From assembly GCF_012927115.1 (NCBI RefSeq), contig NZ_JABBFY010000001.1, forward strand, positions 2,418,001-2,482,000: DNA of 64,000 bases. The letters run 5' to 3'. Position numbers and translations under genes: made by a program. The DNA comes from Sphingomonas sp. G-3-2-10 (lineage in GTDB: Bacteria; Pseudomonadota; Alphaproteobacteria; Sphingomonadales; Sphingomonadaceae). Below, one piece after another: positions 26,741-34,688 of this stretch. Position 1 is the first letter of the stretch; each line of letters starts with the position of its first letter. Below the pieces are notes generated by a model, which saw nothing but the letters and a program-made list of their open reading frames with translations, did no database searches and had not been told where the DNA came from.

Positions 26741-26938
26741 ATGCTCCGCTACGTCCTGCCCCTGCTGATCGCCGCCCCCGCCTTCGCCGAAGACGCGCAT
26801 AGCGGCGTCGCGGGCACGCGATCGATGCCCGAGCTGTCCGACTTCGCTCTGTTCGCCTGCGCGGTGTTCGGTGTGTGGTTCGTCCGCCGGGCGATGCGCG
26901 CGAAGTTCCGCAAGGCCAAAGCCGAAGCGCAGGATTGA
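26741..26938 (+). CDS. small secreted protein with PEP-CTERM-like tail
   Basis: 65 residues: a signal peptide (MLRYVLPLLIAAPAFAEDA), a very short mature stretch, then MPELSDFALFACAVFGVWFV and a basic end RRAMRAKFRK. A Pro-Glu, a hydrophobic helix and an Arg cluster is the layout of PEP-CTERM exosortase signals, although PEP itself reads PEL. There would be almost no mature protein left after sorting. It lies between hisF and hisE on the same strand. A plain two-helix membrane protein is the alternative. Confidence 0.6.
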   Translation: MLRYVLPLLIAAPAFAEDAHSGVAGTRSMPELSDFALFACAVFGVWFVRRAMRAKFRKAKAEAQD

Positions 26939-26969
26939 CAGGATCGCCCGGCTCGCTCAGCCGGAAATC

Positions 26970-27287
26970 ATGGATCCGCTGAACGCCCTCGAACTCGTCA
27001 TCCGCGAACGCCGCACCGGCGATCCGGCCTCTTCCTATGTCGCCAAGCTGACGTCGAAGGGCCGCGCCAAGGTCGCGCAGAAGCTGGGCGAGGAAGCCAC
27101 CGAAACCGTGATCGCGGCGATCCAGAACGATCCGATCGCGCTGACCAGCGAAGCCGCGGACCTGCTGTTCCACCTGCTCGTCCTCCTCGCCGACGCCGGC
27201 CTGACGCTCGACGATGTCCGCGCGGAGCTGGTGCGGCGCGAGGGCGTTTCGGGACTCGACGAGAAGGCCAGCCGACATGCCGATTGA
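26970..27287 (+). CDS. hisE: phosphoribosyl-ATP diphosphatase
   Basis: 105 residues. The all-alpha MazG-like pyrophosphohydrolase has the metal-binding acidic motif KLGEEATETVIAA and EAADLLFHLLVLL. It hydrolyses PR-ATP to PR-AMP, the second step of histidine synthesis. The start is the ATG at 26970 (MDPLNALELVIRERRTGDP). It overlaps the HIT gene by 11 bases. Confidence 0.95.
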   Translation: MDPLNALELVIRERRTGDPASSYVAKLTSKGRAKVAQKLGEEATETVIAAIQNDPIALTSEAADLLFHLLVLLADAGLTLDDVRAELVRREGVSGLDEKASRHAD

Positions 27288-27654
27288 CGCCACCCAGCCT
27301 TACGATCCCAACAACATCTTCGCGAAGATCCTGCGCGGCGAGATTCCGTCGAAACGCGTCTATGAGGATGAACACGCCCTCGCCTTTCACGACATCAACC
27401 CTCAGGCGCCGCACCATATCCTGGTGATTCCCAAGGGGCCTTACGTGTCGTGGGACGATTTCTCGGCAAAGGGCAGCGACGCCGAGATCGCCGGGTTCGT
27501 CCGCGCAGTGGGCGTCATCGCGCGCGAAGCGGGGATGGTCGAGCCGGGTTACCGGCTGCTCGCCAATATCGGCGCCGACGGGGGGCAGGAGGTGCCGCAC
27601 CTTCATGTCCACCTGTTCGCGGGCAAGCGGCTGGGGCCGATGCTGATGCGCTGA
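27277..27654 (+). CDS. HIT-family nucleotide hydrolase
   Basis: 125 residues. The histidine triad HLHVHLFAG near the C-terminus and the N-terminal NIFAKILRGEIPSKRVYEDE are typical of the HINT/PKCI branch, which hydrolyses nucleoside phosphoramidates and adenylates. It follows hisE with an 11-base overlap, an arrangement seen in many alphaproteobacterial his operons. Confidence 0.93.
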   Translation: MPIDATQPYDPNNIFAKILRGEIPSKRVYEDEHALAFHDINPQAPHHILVIPKGPYVSWDDFSAKGSDAEIAGFVRAVGVIAREAGMVEPGYRLLANIGADGGQEVPHLHVHLFAGKRLGPMLMR

Positions 27655-27724
27655 GCCGCCGCGCAACTGTTATAAAATTATTGCGCCCCTTCGATTTGCG
27701 GTTAGGTTTCGCCCCAATCATCAT

Positions 27725-27743
27725 TCCGGAACGCGTATCCGGA
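27725..27743. promoter_or_regulatory. dyad in the leader of the APC permease gene
   Basis: TCCGGA-ACGCGTA-TCCGGA has identical 6-base palindromic arms, ending 13 bases before the start codon and just before the AGGGGGA ribosome binding site. A regulator or an RNA hairpin could use it. An AT-rich stretch (TTATAAAATTATT near 27670) upstream may contain the promoter. Confidence 0.35.
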
Positions 27744-27756
27744 CAGGGGGAACCTC

Positions 27757-29322
27757 ATGGCATCAGCACCTAATAAGGGAATTGTGGGGCGCATGTTCGC
27801 CCGCAAGTCCATCGCGCAAGTGCAGCGCGAAACTGCATCCAGCGAATTGAAACGCACGCTCGGCAAGTGGAATCTGCTGCTGCTGGGCATCGGCTGCATC
27901 ATCGGCGCGGGCATCTTCGTCCGCACCGGCAGCGCCGCGGCGCTCCATGCCGGCCCCGCCGTGCTGCTTTCGTTCGTCGTCGCCGGCATCGTCTGCGCCT
28001 TTGCAGGCCTTTGCTATGCCGAGCTTTCCTCGACGCTGCCGGTTTCCGGCTCCGCCTATACCTATGGCTACACCACGCTCGGCGAGTTCATCGCATGGGT
28101 GATGGGCGTGCTGCTCCTCCTCGAATATGGCATCGCGGCCTCGGTGGTCGCGGTCGGCTGGGCGGGGTATGTCGTCAGCCTGCTTGGCGATTTCGGGCTG
28201 CACATACCGCTCCAGTTCACCGGTCCGGCCGGTCATGTCCTGATGAAGGACGGCGCGCCGGTGCTGGTCGACGGGCAGACCGTCACCACCATCTTCAATC
28301 TGCCCGCCTTCCTGATCTGCATCGCGCTCGCGCTGCTGCTGGTCGTCGGCGTGTCGGAATCGGCCAAGGTCAACAACGTCATCGTCGCGATCAAGGTTAG
28401 CGTGCTCACCGCGTTCATCGTCGTCGGCGGCCTGATCGTGCTGTCGAAGTTCGGCGAGCTTTCGGCCGCGCACTGGGTGCCGTTCATCCCGGAGAACCAG
28501 GGTGACGGCAAGTTCGGCGTGGACGGCATCATGCGCGCCGCGTCGATCGTGTTCTTCGCCTATATCGGCTTCGAAGCGGTTTCGACCGCGGGTCAGGAAG
28601 CCAAGGATCCGGGCAAGGACATGCCGTTCGGCATCATCGGTTCGCTGGTCGTCTGCACCGTGATCTACATGCTCGTCGCGGCGATCATGACGCTGCTGGT
28701 GCCCTATGCCTCGCTCAACGTGCCGGATCCGGTCGCGGTGGTCGTGGACAGCTTCGGCGCGCAGTGGGCGTGGCTGGCGAAGACGATCAAGATCGGCGCG
28801 ATCATCGGCCTCACCTCGGTGGTGCTGGTGCTGATGTACGCCCAGACGCGCATCTTCTACACGATGGCGCGCGACGGCCTGCTGCCGAAGGTCTTCTCGA
28901 CCGTCCACCCGAAGTTCAAGACGCCGTGGGTCAACACGCTGGTCGTCGGCCTGCTCACCGCGGTCGCCGCGGGCTTCTTCGACATCAACGTGCTGGGCGA
29001 CATGACTTCGGTCGGCACGCTCGCGGCCTTCGCGATCGTCTGCCTCTCGGTCATCTACCTGCGCCGCTCGGCGCCGGAACTGCCGCGCGGCTTCAAGGTG
29101 CCCTTCTATCCGATCACGCCGATCCTCGGCATCCTGTCGTGCATCTACCTGATCACGACGGTGCCGGTGCCGGTGCTGATGTTCTTCGTCTGGTACATGC
29201 TGGGCGGGATCGTACTCTACTTCGTGTACGGCATCTGGAACTCGAACCTGCAGAAGGGCGAGGATCAGGACGATGCGCCGGACATGGGCGAGTATGTCGC
29301 CCCGGTCGGCGAGCAGCCGTAA
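27757..29322 (+). CDS. APC-family amino acid permease
   Basis: 521 residues, twelve predicted membrane helices. GIGCIIGAGIFVRTG in helix 1 is the substrate/ion-binding motif of the amino acid-polyamine-cation family; FFAYIGFEAVSTAGQEAKDP and the MARDGLLPKVFSTVHPKFKTP loop mark the cationic amino-acid transporter (CAT/YfnA) branch. The substrate is not determined. The N-terminus (residues 1-38) is cytoplasmic and basic. Single-gene unit between its own leader and a strong terminator. Confidence 0.93.
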   Translation: MASAPNKGIVGRMFARKSIAQVQRETASSELKRTLGKWNLLLLGIGCIIGAGIFVRTGSAAALHAGPAVLLSFVVAGIVCAFAGLCYAELSSTLPVSGSAYTYGYTTLGEFIAWVMGVLLLLEYGIAASVVAVGWAGYVVSLLGDFGLHIPLQFTGPAGHVLMKDGAPVLVDGQTVTTIFNLPAFLICIALALLLVVGVSESAKVNNVIVAIKVSVLTAFIVVGGLIVLSKFGELSAAHWVPFIPENQGDGKFGVDGIMRAASIVFFAYIGFEAVSTAGQEAKDPGKDMPFGIIGSLVVCTVIYMLVAAIMTLLVPYASLNVPDPVAVVVDSFGAQWAWLAKTIKIGAIIGLTSVVLVLMYAQTRIFYTMARDGLLPKVFSTVHPKFKTPWVNTLVVGLLTAVAAGFFDINVLGDMTSVGTLAAFAIVCLSVIYLRRSAPELPRGFKVPFYPITPILGILSCIYLITTVPVPVLMFFVWYMLGGIVLYFVYGIWNSNLQKGEDQDDAPDMGEYVAPVGEQP

Positions 29323-29347
29323 GGCAAGCGCCATCGCAAACGAGAAT

Positions 29348-29374
29348 GGGCCGGGGGAAACCCCGGCCCTTTTT
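29348..29374 (+). terminator. rho-independent terminator
   Basis: GGGCCGGGG and CCCCGGCCC form a nine-base perfect stem around GAAA, followed by five T residues. It ends the APC permease transcript. Confidence 0.92.
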
Positions 29375-29414
29375 CATTGGTTGAGGCAGGCAGCGTTCAC
29401 GTCAATAAGGAGGC

Positions 29415-29933
29415 ATGCCCAAAGCCGTCCGACTATTGCCGCATGATCCGCACTGGGCCGCGCTTGCCGATGCGGAAGCCGAACGAATCCGCGTCGCGAT
29501 CCCGATCGCTGTGACCATCCATCATATCGGATCGACATCGATCCCCGGTATTGCCGCCAAGCCCATCATCGACCTGCTGGGCGTAGGCGAGAGCCTGACC
29601 GGGCTCGACACGACGCGCGCGGCGATGGAGAAGATCGGCTATCGATGGCGCGGGGAATATGGGCTGCCCGGCCGCCGCTATTGCACCCTGACGGCACCAG
29701 ATACCGGCGAGCGCCGCGTCAATTTCCACAGCTACGCCGGCGGCGATCCATCGATTCAGCGACACCTGGCGTTTCGCGACCATCTTCGCGCCACTCCAGG
29801 TCTCGCCGCAGAATATGAGCGGCTCAAGCTCGACTGCGCGGCTCGCAATGCCGCCAGCATCGACGATTATTGCGACTGCAAGGATGCGTGGATCAAACGC
29901 GTGGAAGCCGAAGCGGTGGCGGCTTTCGGCTGA
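29415..29933 (+). CDS. GrpB-family protein
   Basis: 172 residues of the GrpB/DUF domain family (PF04229), a nucleotidyltransferase-like fold: IHHIGSTSIPGIAAKPIIDLL carries the Gly-Ser and Asp pattern, and RRVNFHSYAGGDPSIQRHLAFRD is the second conserved block. GrpB proteins have no firm biochemical function and occur alone or fused to CoaE-type kinases. It is flanked by terminators and forms a single-gene unit. Confidence 0.9.
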   Translation: MPKAVRLLPHDPHWAALADAEAERIRVAIPIAVTIHHIGSTSIPGIAAKPIIDLLGVGESLTGLDTTRAAMEKIGYRWRGEYGLPGRRYCTLTAPDTGERRVNFHSYAGGDPSIQRHLAFRDHLRATPGLAAEYERLKLDCAARNAASIDDYCDCKDAWIKRVEAEAVAAFG

Positions 29934-29946
29934 CCGCAAATGAAAA

Positions 29947-29975
29947 GAGCCGGGGAATTACCCCCGGCCCTCTTC
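29947..29975. terminator. bidirectional terminator
   Basis: gagccgggg and ccccggccctc form the stem with a short loop (aatta) and one bulge. On the minus strand it runs into CTCTTTTCA, which suits the end of the kinase gene at 29995-30993; it also lies after the GrpB gene on the plus strand. Confidence 0.75.
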
Positions 29976-29994
29976 GTCATCGGCTTGTCCGGGT

Positions 29995-30993
29995 TCAGCC
30001 CAGAACCTTGTCCACCAGCGCCTTGAGGTCAGCTTCGGGACGCGCGCCGTAATGCTGGATGATCTCCGCCGCGCAGATCGCGCCGAGGCGGAGCGAGGCT
30101 TCGACACCGAGGCCCTTGGCCTGACCGTGGAGAAAGCCCGCCGCGAACAGATCGCCCGCGCCCGTGGTGTCGACGACCTTCTCGATCGGCTCGGCACCCA
30201 CCGCGACACGCTCGCCGCCGGTCAGCGCGATCGCGCCCTTCTCCGAACGGGTCACCACCAGCAGCGGCACCTTGCCCGAGATATGCTCGATCGCGGCTTC
30301 GAACTCGTCCTTCTCGCACAGGGCGAGCAGTTCGTTCTCGTTGGCGAACAGGATGTCGATCAGGCCATCCGCGATCAGCTGGCGGAAGTCGCCGCCGTGG
30401 CGCGAGATGCAGAACACGTCCGAAAGCGTGAAGGCGACCTTGCGGCCATTGGCGCGGGCGATGTCGATCGCCTTGCGCATCGCGGCGCGGGGCTCTTCGG
30501 GATCCCACAGATAGCCTTCGAGATACAGGATCGCGCCGCTGGCGATCACGCCTTCGTCGAGCGCGCTGGCCGGCAGGAACTGCGACGCGCCGAGGAAGGT
30601 GTTCATCGTGCGCTGGCCGTCCGGCGTCACGAAGATCAGGCAGCGCGCGGTGGTCGGGTCTCCGCTACGCACTTCGGTGCCGAAATCGACGCCGGCGGCG
30701 CGGATGTCATGAGCGAAGACCGTGCCGAGCTGATCGTCGGCGACCTGACCGATAAACGCGCACTTGCCGCCCATCGCGGCGATGCCGGCGACGGTGTTGG
30801 CGGCCGATCCGCCCGAGACTTCGCGGCCCGGACCCATCTTCGCATAGAGCGCATCGGCTTCCTGCGGCGAGAACATGAGCTGCATCGAGCCCTTGGCGAC
30901 GCCGATTTCCTCGATGAAGGAATCCTCGGCCTGCGAAAGAATATCGACGATCGCGTTGCCGATCGCGACGACGTCATAGGTGGCTGCTGTCAC
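29995..30993 (-). CDS. PfkB-family sugar/nucleoside kinase (adenosine kinase-like)
   Basis: 332 residues. The PfkB end signature DTTGAGDLFAAGFLHG contains the catalytic Asp; the N-terminal GGSAANTVAGIAAMGG is the substrate-side signature. The overall layout (VVAIGNAIVDI, LGASQFLPASAL) is closest to the adenosine kinase group of alphaproteobacteria. A GTG start at 30993 with GGAG seven bases before it is preferred over the TTG at 31005. It would phosphorylate adenosine or a similar nucleoside for salvage. Confidence 0.9.
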   Translation of the reverse strand: MTAATYDVVAIGNAIVDILSQAEDSFIEEIGVAKGSMQLMFSPQEADALYAKMGPGREVSGGSAANTVAGIAAMGGKCAFIGQVADDQLGTVFAHDIRAAGVDFGTEVRSGDPTTARCLIFVTPDGQRTMNTFLGASQFLPASALDEGVIASGAILYLEGYLWDPEEPRAAMRKAIDIARANGRKVAFTLSDVFCISRHGGDFRQLIADGLIDILFANENELLALCEKDEFEAAIEHISGKVPLLVVTRSEKGAIALTGGERVAVGAEPIEKVVDTTGAGDLFAAGFLHGQAKGLGVEASLRLGAICAAEIIQHYGARPEADLKALVDKVLG

Positions 30994-31048
30994 CGGAAAC
31001 TCCAAATAGGTTGCGCGAAAGCGCTAGGCGAAGGCAAAGGAGAGCGCA

Positions 31049-31771
31049 ATGATCCACGCCCTGTTCCTTTCCTTCGGACAATTGCTCGACGGGCGCGTGG
31101 CGGCGGTGTTCCTCAAGTCGCTGGTGCTGACCGCTTTGCTGTTCGCGGCGGCCGGGGTCGGCCTGTGGTGGGGACTGCACTGGCTGACCGACAATTACGG
31201 CGCGTGGATCGGCATCTCCCGCGAAGGCGGGGTGGTCGCCGACATCATGACCATCGTGGTGATGCTGTTCGCCTGGTGGCTGCTGTTCCGCGCGATCGCG
31301 ATCGGCGTGATCGGCATCTTCGCCGACGAAGTCGTCGCGGCGGTGGAGGCGAAACATTACCCCCAGGCGCATGCGATGGCACGCGACGTGCCCTTCGCGC
31401 GTTCGGTGGCGATGGGACTTCGGGCCGGGCTGCGCATCATCCTCATCAACCTGCTGTTCGCGCCGCTCTATATCGTGCTGCTGGTGACCGGCGTGGGGAC
31501 GGCGATCGCCTTCTTCCTCGTCAACAGCTGGCTGCTGGGGCGCGACCTTGGCGACATGGTCGCGGCGCGGCACATGCCCTATGGCGAGCTCCCCCAATGG
31601 CGGCGGCGCACCAGCCTGCGCCGTTTCGTGCTGGGATCGGTGGGCACCGGGGTGATGCTGGTGCCGGTGCTCAACCTGCTGGGGCCGATCCTGGGCGCGG
31701 CGATGGCAACCCATGCCTATCATCTCGGCCAGATCAAACGCGGTCCGACCAATTCCGGAAAGACCAAATGA
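31049..31771 (+). CDS. EI24/CysZ-like membrane protein
   Basis: 240 residues with about four long hydrophobic segments. MIHALFLSFGQLLDGRVAAVF and the later LLGRDLGDMVAARHMP and NLLGPILGAAMATHAYH blocks match the EI24 domain (PF07264), which includes the sulfate permease CysZ. Whether it carries sulfate is not shown. It is coupled to the lipoprotein gene that follows (ATGA). Confidence 0.82.
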   Translation: MIHALFLSFGQLLDGRVAAVFLKSLVLTALLFAAAGVGLWWGLHWLTDNYGAWIGISREGGVVADIMTIVVMLFAWWLLFRAIAIGVIGIFADEVVAAVEAKHYPQAHAMARDVPFARSVAMGLRAGLRIILINLLFAPLYIVLLVTGVGTAIAFFLVNSWLLGRDLGDMVAARHMPYGELPQWRRRTSLRRFVLGSVGTGVMLVPVLNLLGPILGAAMATHAYHLGQIKRGPTNSGKTK

Positions 31772-32142
31772 GAGCCTTTGCCCTCCTGCTGATCGCCCTT
31801 CCCCTCGCGGCGTGCGGCGGCGCGACCGGTGAGATCGCCCGCCCCGCGCGGGCGGCCGGGCCGGTTCCGATACCAGTGACGCCCACGGCGATGGCCGCCG
31901 GGCTCGACCGGGTGCACGGCCAGCCCGCCGCTCGGCTGATCGCGACCTTCGGCAAGCCGCAGATCGACCTGACCGAAGGCGCGGGGCGCAAGCTCCAGTT
32001 CGCCGGGCCGATCTGCGTGCTCGACGCCTATCTCTACCCGAAGGGCCGCAACGAAGCGGTGGTGACGCATATCGACGCGCGCCAGCGCGACGGCAGCCCG
32101 ATCGATCCCGCGAGCTGCGTCGCCGCGTTGCAGAAACAGTGA
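31768..32142 (+). CDS. small lipoprotein
   Basis: 124 residues. The signal MRAFALLLIALPLAACGG ends in a lipobox (LAAC, lipidated Cys 16). A low-complexity Ala/Pro stretch is followed by a conserved-looking domain (LIATFGKPQIDLTEGAGRKL, two cysteines) resembling small SmpA/OmlA-like or uncharacterised outer membrane lipoproteins. It overlaps both neighbours (ATGA and GTGA), so it belongs to an operon with the EI24 protein and the methyltransferase. Confidence 0.8.
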   Translation: MRAFALLLIALPLAACGGATGEIARPARAAGPVPIPVTPTAMAAGLDRVHGQPAARLIATFGKPQIDLTEGAGRKLQFAGPICVLDAYLYPKGRNEAVVTHIDARQRDGSPIDPASCVAALQKQ

Positions 32143-32654
32143 GCGAAGACCGGGCCTGCGTCGATCTGCGCGGCCCGTTCGCCGGAACCTCCGGCCATCT
32201 CGACGCGCCCTATTGGCAGACGCCGATGCCGGTGATCGATCGGATGCTCAATCTGGCCGAGGCTGGCCCGGGCGATACGCTGATCGATCTGGGCTGCGGC
32301 GACGGGCGGATCGTGATCGCGGCGGCAAAGCGCGGCGCGCGGGCGATCGGTGTGGATATCGACGCGGCGCGGATCGCGGAGGCCGAAGCGGCGGCGCGGG
32401 AAGCCGGTGTCGCGGATCTGACCGCATTCCGTTGCGAAGACCTGTTCGCGACGCGGCTGGAGGAAGCGAGCATCGTCTCGCTCTATCTCGCGGGCCATGT
32501 GAACCGGATGCTGGCGCCCCGGCTAAGGGCCGAGCCCAGGCCCGGCGCGCGGATCATCGGCTATTGCTTCCCCATGCCCGACTGGCCGCCCGAGGTGAGC
32601 GAGACGTTCGAGCATGTAGCGCTCAGCCTGTGGCGAGTGCCGCCCCGCCCGTAA
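32139..32654 (+). CDS. small class I SAM-dependent methyltransferase
   Basis: 171 residues. Motif I TLIDLGCGDGRIVIAAAKRG followed by the acidic end of strand two (GVDIDAARIAEA) forms the SAM site. The short length and start (PYWQTPMPVIDRMLNLA) suggest the lysine-methyltransferase-like FAM173 group; the substrate is unknown. GTG start at 32139 inside the previous stop. Its 3' end overlaps convergent queG by 32 bases. Confidence 0.85.
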   Translation: MSEDRACVDLRGPFAGTSGHLDAPYWQTPMPVIDRMLNLAEAGPGDTLIDLGCGDGRIVIAAAKRGARAIGVDIDAARIAEAEAAAREAGVADLTAFRCEDLFATRLEEASIVSLYLAGHVNRMLAPRLRAEPRPGARIIGYCFPMPDWPPEVSETFEHVALSLWRVPPRP

Positions 32655-33693
32655 GCCGCGCCAGCGCCCATTCGGCTGCTTCACGTACAACTGCGTCATC
32701 GTCCGCCAGCAATCGCCGAACCGGCTCGACCAGTCCCGCATCCCCGCTGTTACCCGCCGCGATCAGGCAGTTGCGGACCATCCGGTCGCGGCCGATCCGC
32801 TTGATCGGCGAACCGGAGAAGACCTGCCGGAACCCGGCATCGTCCAGCGCGAGCAATTCGGACAGTTCCGGCGCGACCAGTTCCGCGCGGGGGGCGAAAG
32901 CGAGATTGGCCTGCGCGGCGGCGGCGAACTTGTTCCACGGGCACACCGCGAGGCAATCGTCGCAGCCATAGATGCGGTTGCCCATCGCTTCGCGGAATTC
33001 GTGGGGGATCGGCCCCTTATGCTCGATCGTTAAATACGAGATGCAGCGTCGCGCATCGAGGCGGAACGGCGCGGGGAAGGCATTGGTCGGGCACGCCGAC
33101 TGGCACGCCTCGCAACTCCCGCAGGTCTCGACCCCGCGCCGGTCGGGCTCGAGCTCGAGGGTGGTGTAGATCGCACCGAGGAACAACCAGCTGCCGTGGG
33201 TGCGGCTGACGAGGTTGGTATGCTTGCCCTGCCAGCCCAGCCCGGCCGCTTCGGCCAGCGGCTTCTCCATCACCGGCGCGGTGTCGACGAACACCTTCAG
33301 GTCGGATGGCGACTGTTCGACGATCCACCGCGCCAGCGCCTTGAGCGCGCGCTTCACCACATCGTGATAATCCGCGCCCTGCGCATAGACCGAGATGCGC
33401 CCGCGATCGCCCTGTTCGGCCAGCGCGAGCGGATCGACGGCAGGCGCATAGCTCATGCCGAGCGAGATGACCGAACGCACTTCGGGCCACAGGCCGGCGG
33501 GGCTTTCGCGGTGATGCGCGCGCTCCTCCATCCAGATCATCGAGCCGTGCTTGCCCTCGGCCAGCCATTCGCGCAGCCGCGCGCCCGATTGCGGCGCGAC
33601 ATCGGCGCGCGCGATCCCGCAATCGGCGAACCCCAGTTCCGCCGCCTTCACCTTGATTTGCGCTTCGAGTGACTTGTGCTGCTCCACACCCAC
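32623..33693 (-). CDS. queG: epoxyqueuosine reductase
   Basis: 356 residues. It reduces epoxyqueuosine to queuosine in tRNA with cobalamin and two [4Fe-4S] clusters. The cluster ligands are in CGSCEACQSACPTNAF and CDDCLAVCPWNKF. The N-terminal B12-binding region (ADCGIARAD, SYAPAVDPL) and the C-terminal HEAT-like repeat (VEPVRRLLADDDAVVREAAE) are complete. GTG start at 33693 (another GTG two codons later). It overlaps the methyltransferase gene in a tail-to-tail fashion. Confidence 0.96.
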   Translation of the reverse strand: MGVEQHKSLEAQIKVKAAELGFADCGIARADVAPQSGARLREWLAEGKHGSMIWMEERAHHRESPAGLWPEVRSVISLGMSYAPAVDPLALAEQGDRGRISVYAQGADYHDVVKRALKALARWIVEQSPSDLKVFVDTAPVMEKPLAEAAGLGWQGKHTNLVSRTHGSWLFLGAIYTTLELEPDRRGVETCGSCEACQSACPTNAFPAPFRLDARRCISYLTIEHKGPIPHEFREAMGNRIYGCDDCLAVCPWNKFAAAAQANLAFAPRAELVAPELSELLALDDAGFRQVFSGSPIKRIGRDRMVRNCLIAAGNSGDAGLVEPVRRLLADDDAVVREAAEWALARLTGGAALATG

Positions 33694-33728
33694 CCGCTAC
33701 CAGAAGTGAAGAGAAGGAGTCATTTCGT

Positions 33729-34688
33729 TTGAGCAGCGTGCTGGCCGTTAGCGCCAAGGGTCTGGTGAAGCGCTTCGGCGATCGCCGCGTGGTCGATGGC
33801 GTGGACATCGCTGTGCGCAAGGGGCTGATCTACGGGGTGCTCGGGCCCAACGGCGCGGGCAAGACCACCACACTGCGCATGCTGCTTGGCATTATCGAGC
33901 CCGATGGCGGCGAGCGGATGCTGCTGGGCCGCAACCGTCCGCGCGAGGCCAGCGACGAGGTCGGCTATCTGCCCGAGGAACGCGGCCTTTATCCCGGCAT
34001 GAAGTGCAGGGACGCAATCGCCTTCATGGGCGCGCTGCGCGGCTTGCCGTGGCGCGAGGGACGCAAGCGCGCGGAGAAACTGCTGACCGACGCCGGCCTC
34101 GGCCATGCGATCGACGAAAAGATCCGCAAGCTCTCCAAGGGCATGGCCCAGCTCGTCCAGCTGCTCGGATCGGTCGTCCACGAACCCGAATTGCTGGTGC
34201 TCGACGAGCCCTTTTCGGGCCTCGATCCGGTCAATCAGGAGAAGCTCGAAAAGCTGATCCTCGCCCAGCGCGACCGCGGCGCGACGATCCTGTTCTCGAC
34301 CCATGTCATGGCCCATGCCGAGCGGCTGTGCGACCGGCTGTCGATCATCGCCGGCGGCAAGGTCCGCTTCGAAGGCACCGTCGCCGACGCGCGCGCCACC
34401 CTGCCCTTCAAGGCGCATTACACGCCGCATCATCATGCCGATGGCCTGCGCGCGCTGCTGCCCGCCGACGCCGAGCGCGATGGCGAGGACAGCTGGCGCT
34501 TCAACGTACCGCGCGAAGGGATCGAGCCGCTGCTGGTGAAACTGATCGAAGCCGGGCACGGCATTTCGGGCCTGTCGATCGAGCGCCCCGGCCTGCACGA
34601 CGCCTTCGTCCGCATCGTCGGCCCCGACGCCCTGAGGGATATCGGGCGCGACGCCGGTCCCGATGCGCTGACGGAGGATGCGGCATGA
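33729..34688 (+). CDS. ABC transporter ATP-binding protein (NatA-like)
   Basis: 319 residues. Walker A GPNGAGKTT at 39-47, the signature LSKGMAQ, Walker B LLVLDEPFSGLD and the H-loop STHVMAHAE are present. The C-terminal 90 residues form the accessory domain seen in NatA-type exporters. A TTG start at 33729 has GGAG nine bases before it and directly precedes LAVSAKGLVKRFGDRR; the frame is open to 33669. It is coupled to the permease gene by ATGA. Confidence 0.92.
   Translation: MSSVLAVSAKGLVKRFGDRRVVDGVDIAVRKGLIYGVLGPNGAGKTTTLRMLLGIIEPDGGERMLLGRNRPREASDEVGYLPEERGLYPGMKCRDAIAFMGALRGLPWREGRKRAEKLLTDAGLGHAIDEKIRKLSKGMAQLVQLLGSVVHEPELLVLDEPFSGLDPVNQEKLEKLILAQRDRGATILFSTHVMAHAERLCDRLSIIAGGKVRFEGTVADARATLPFKAHYTPHHHADGLRALLPADAERDGEDSWRFNVPREGIEPLLVKLIEAGHGISGLSIERPGLHDAFVRIVGPDALRDIGRDAGPDALTEDAA

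Noticed and set aside
27763..29334. 523-codon frame antisense to the APC permease
   Set aside because: It is charged low-complexity protein with HRDD-type runs and mirrors the permease codons; a shadow frame.
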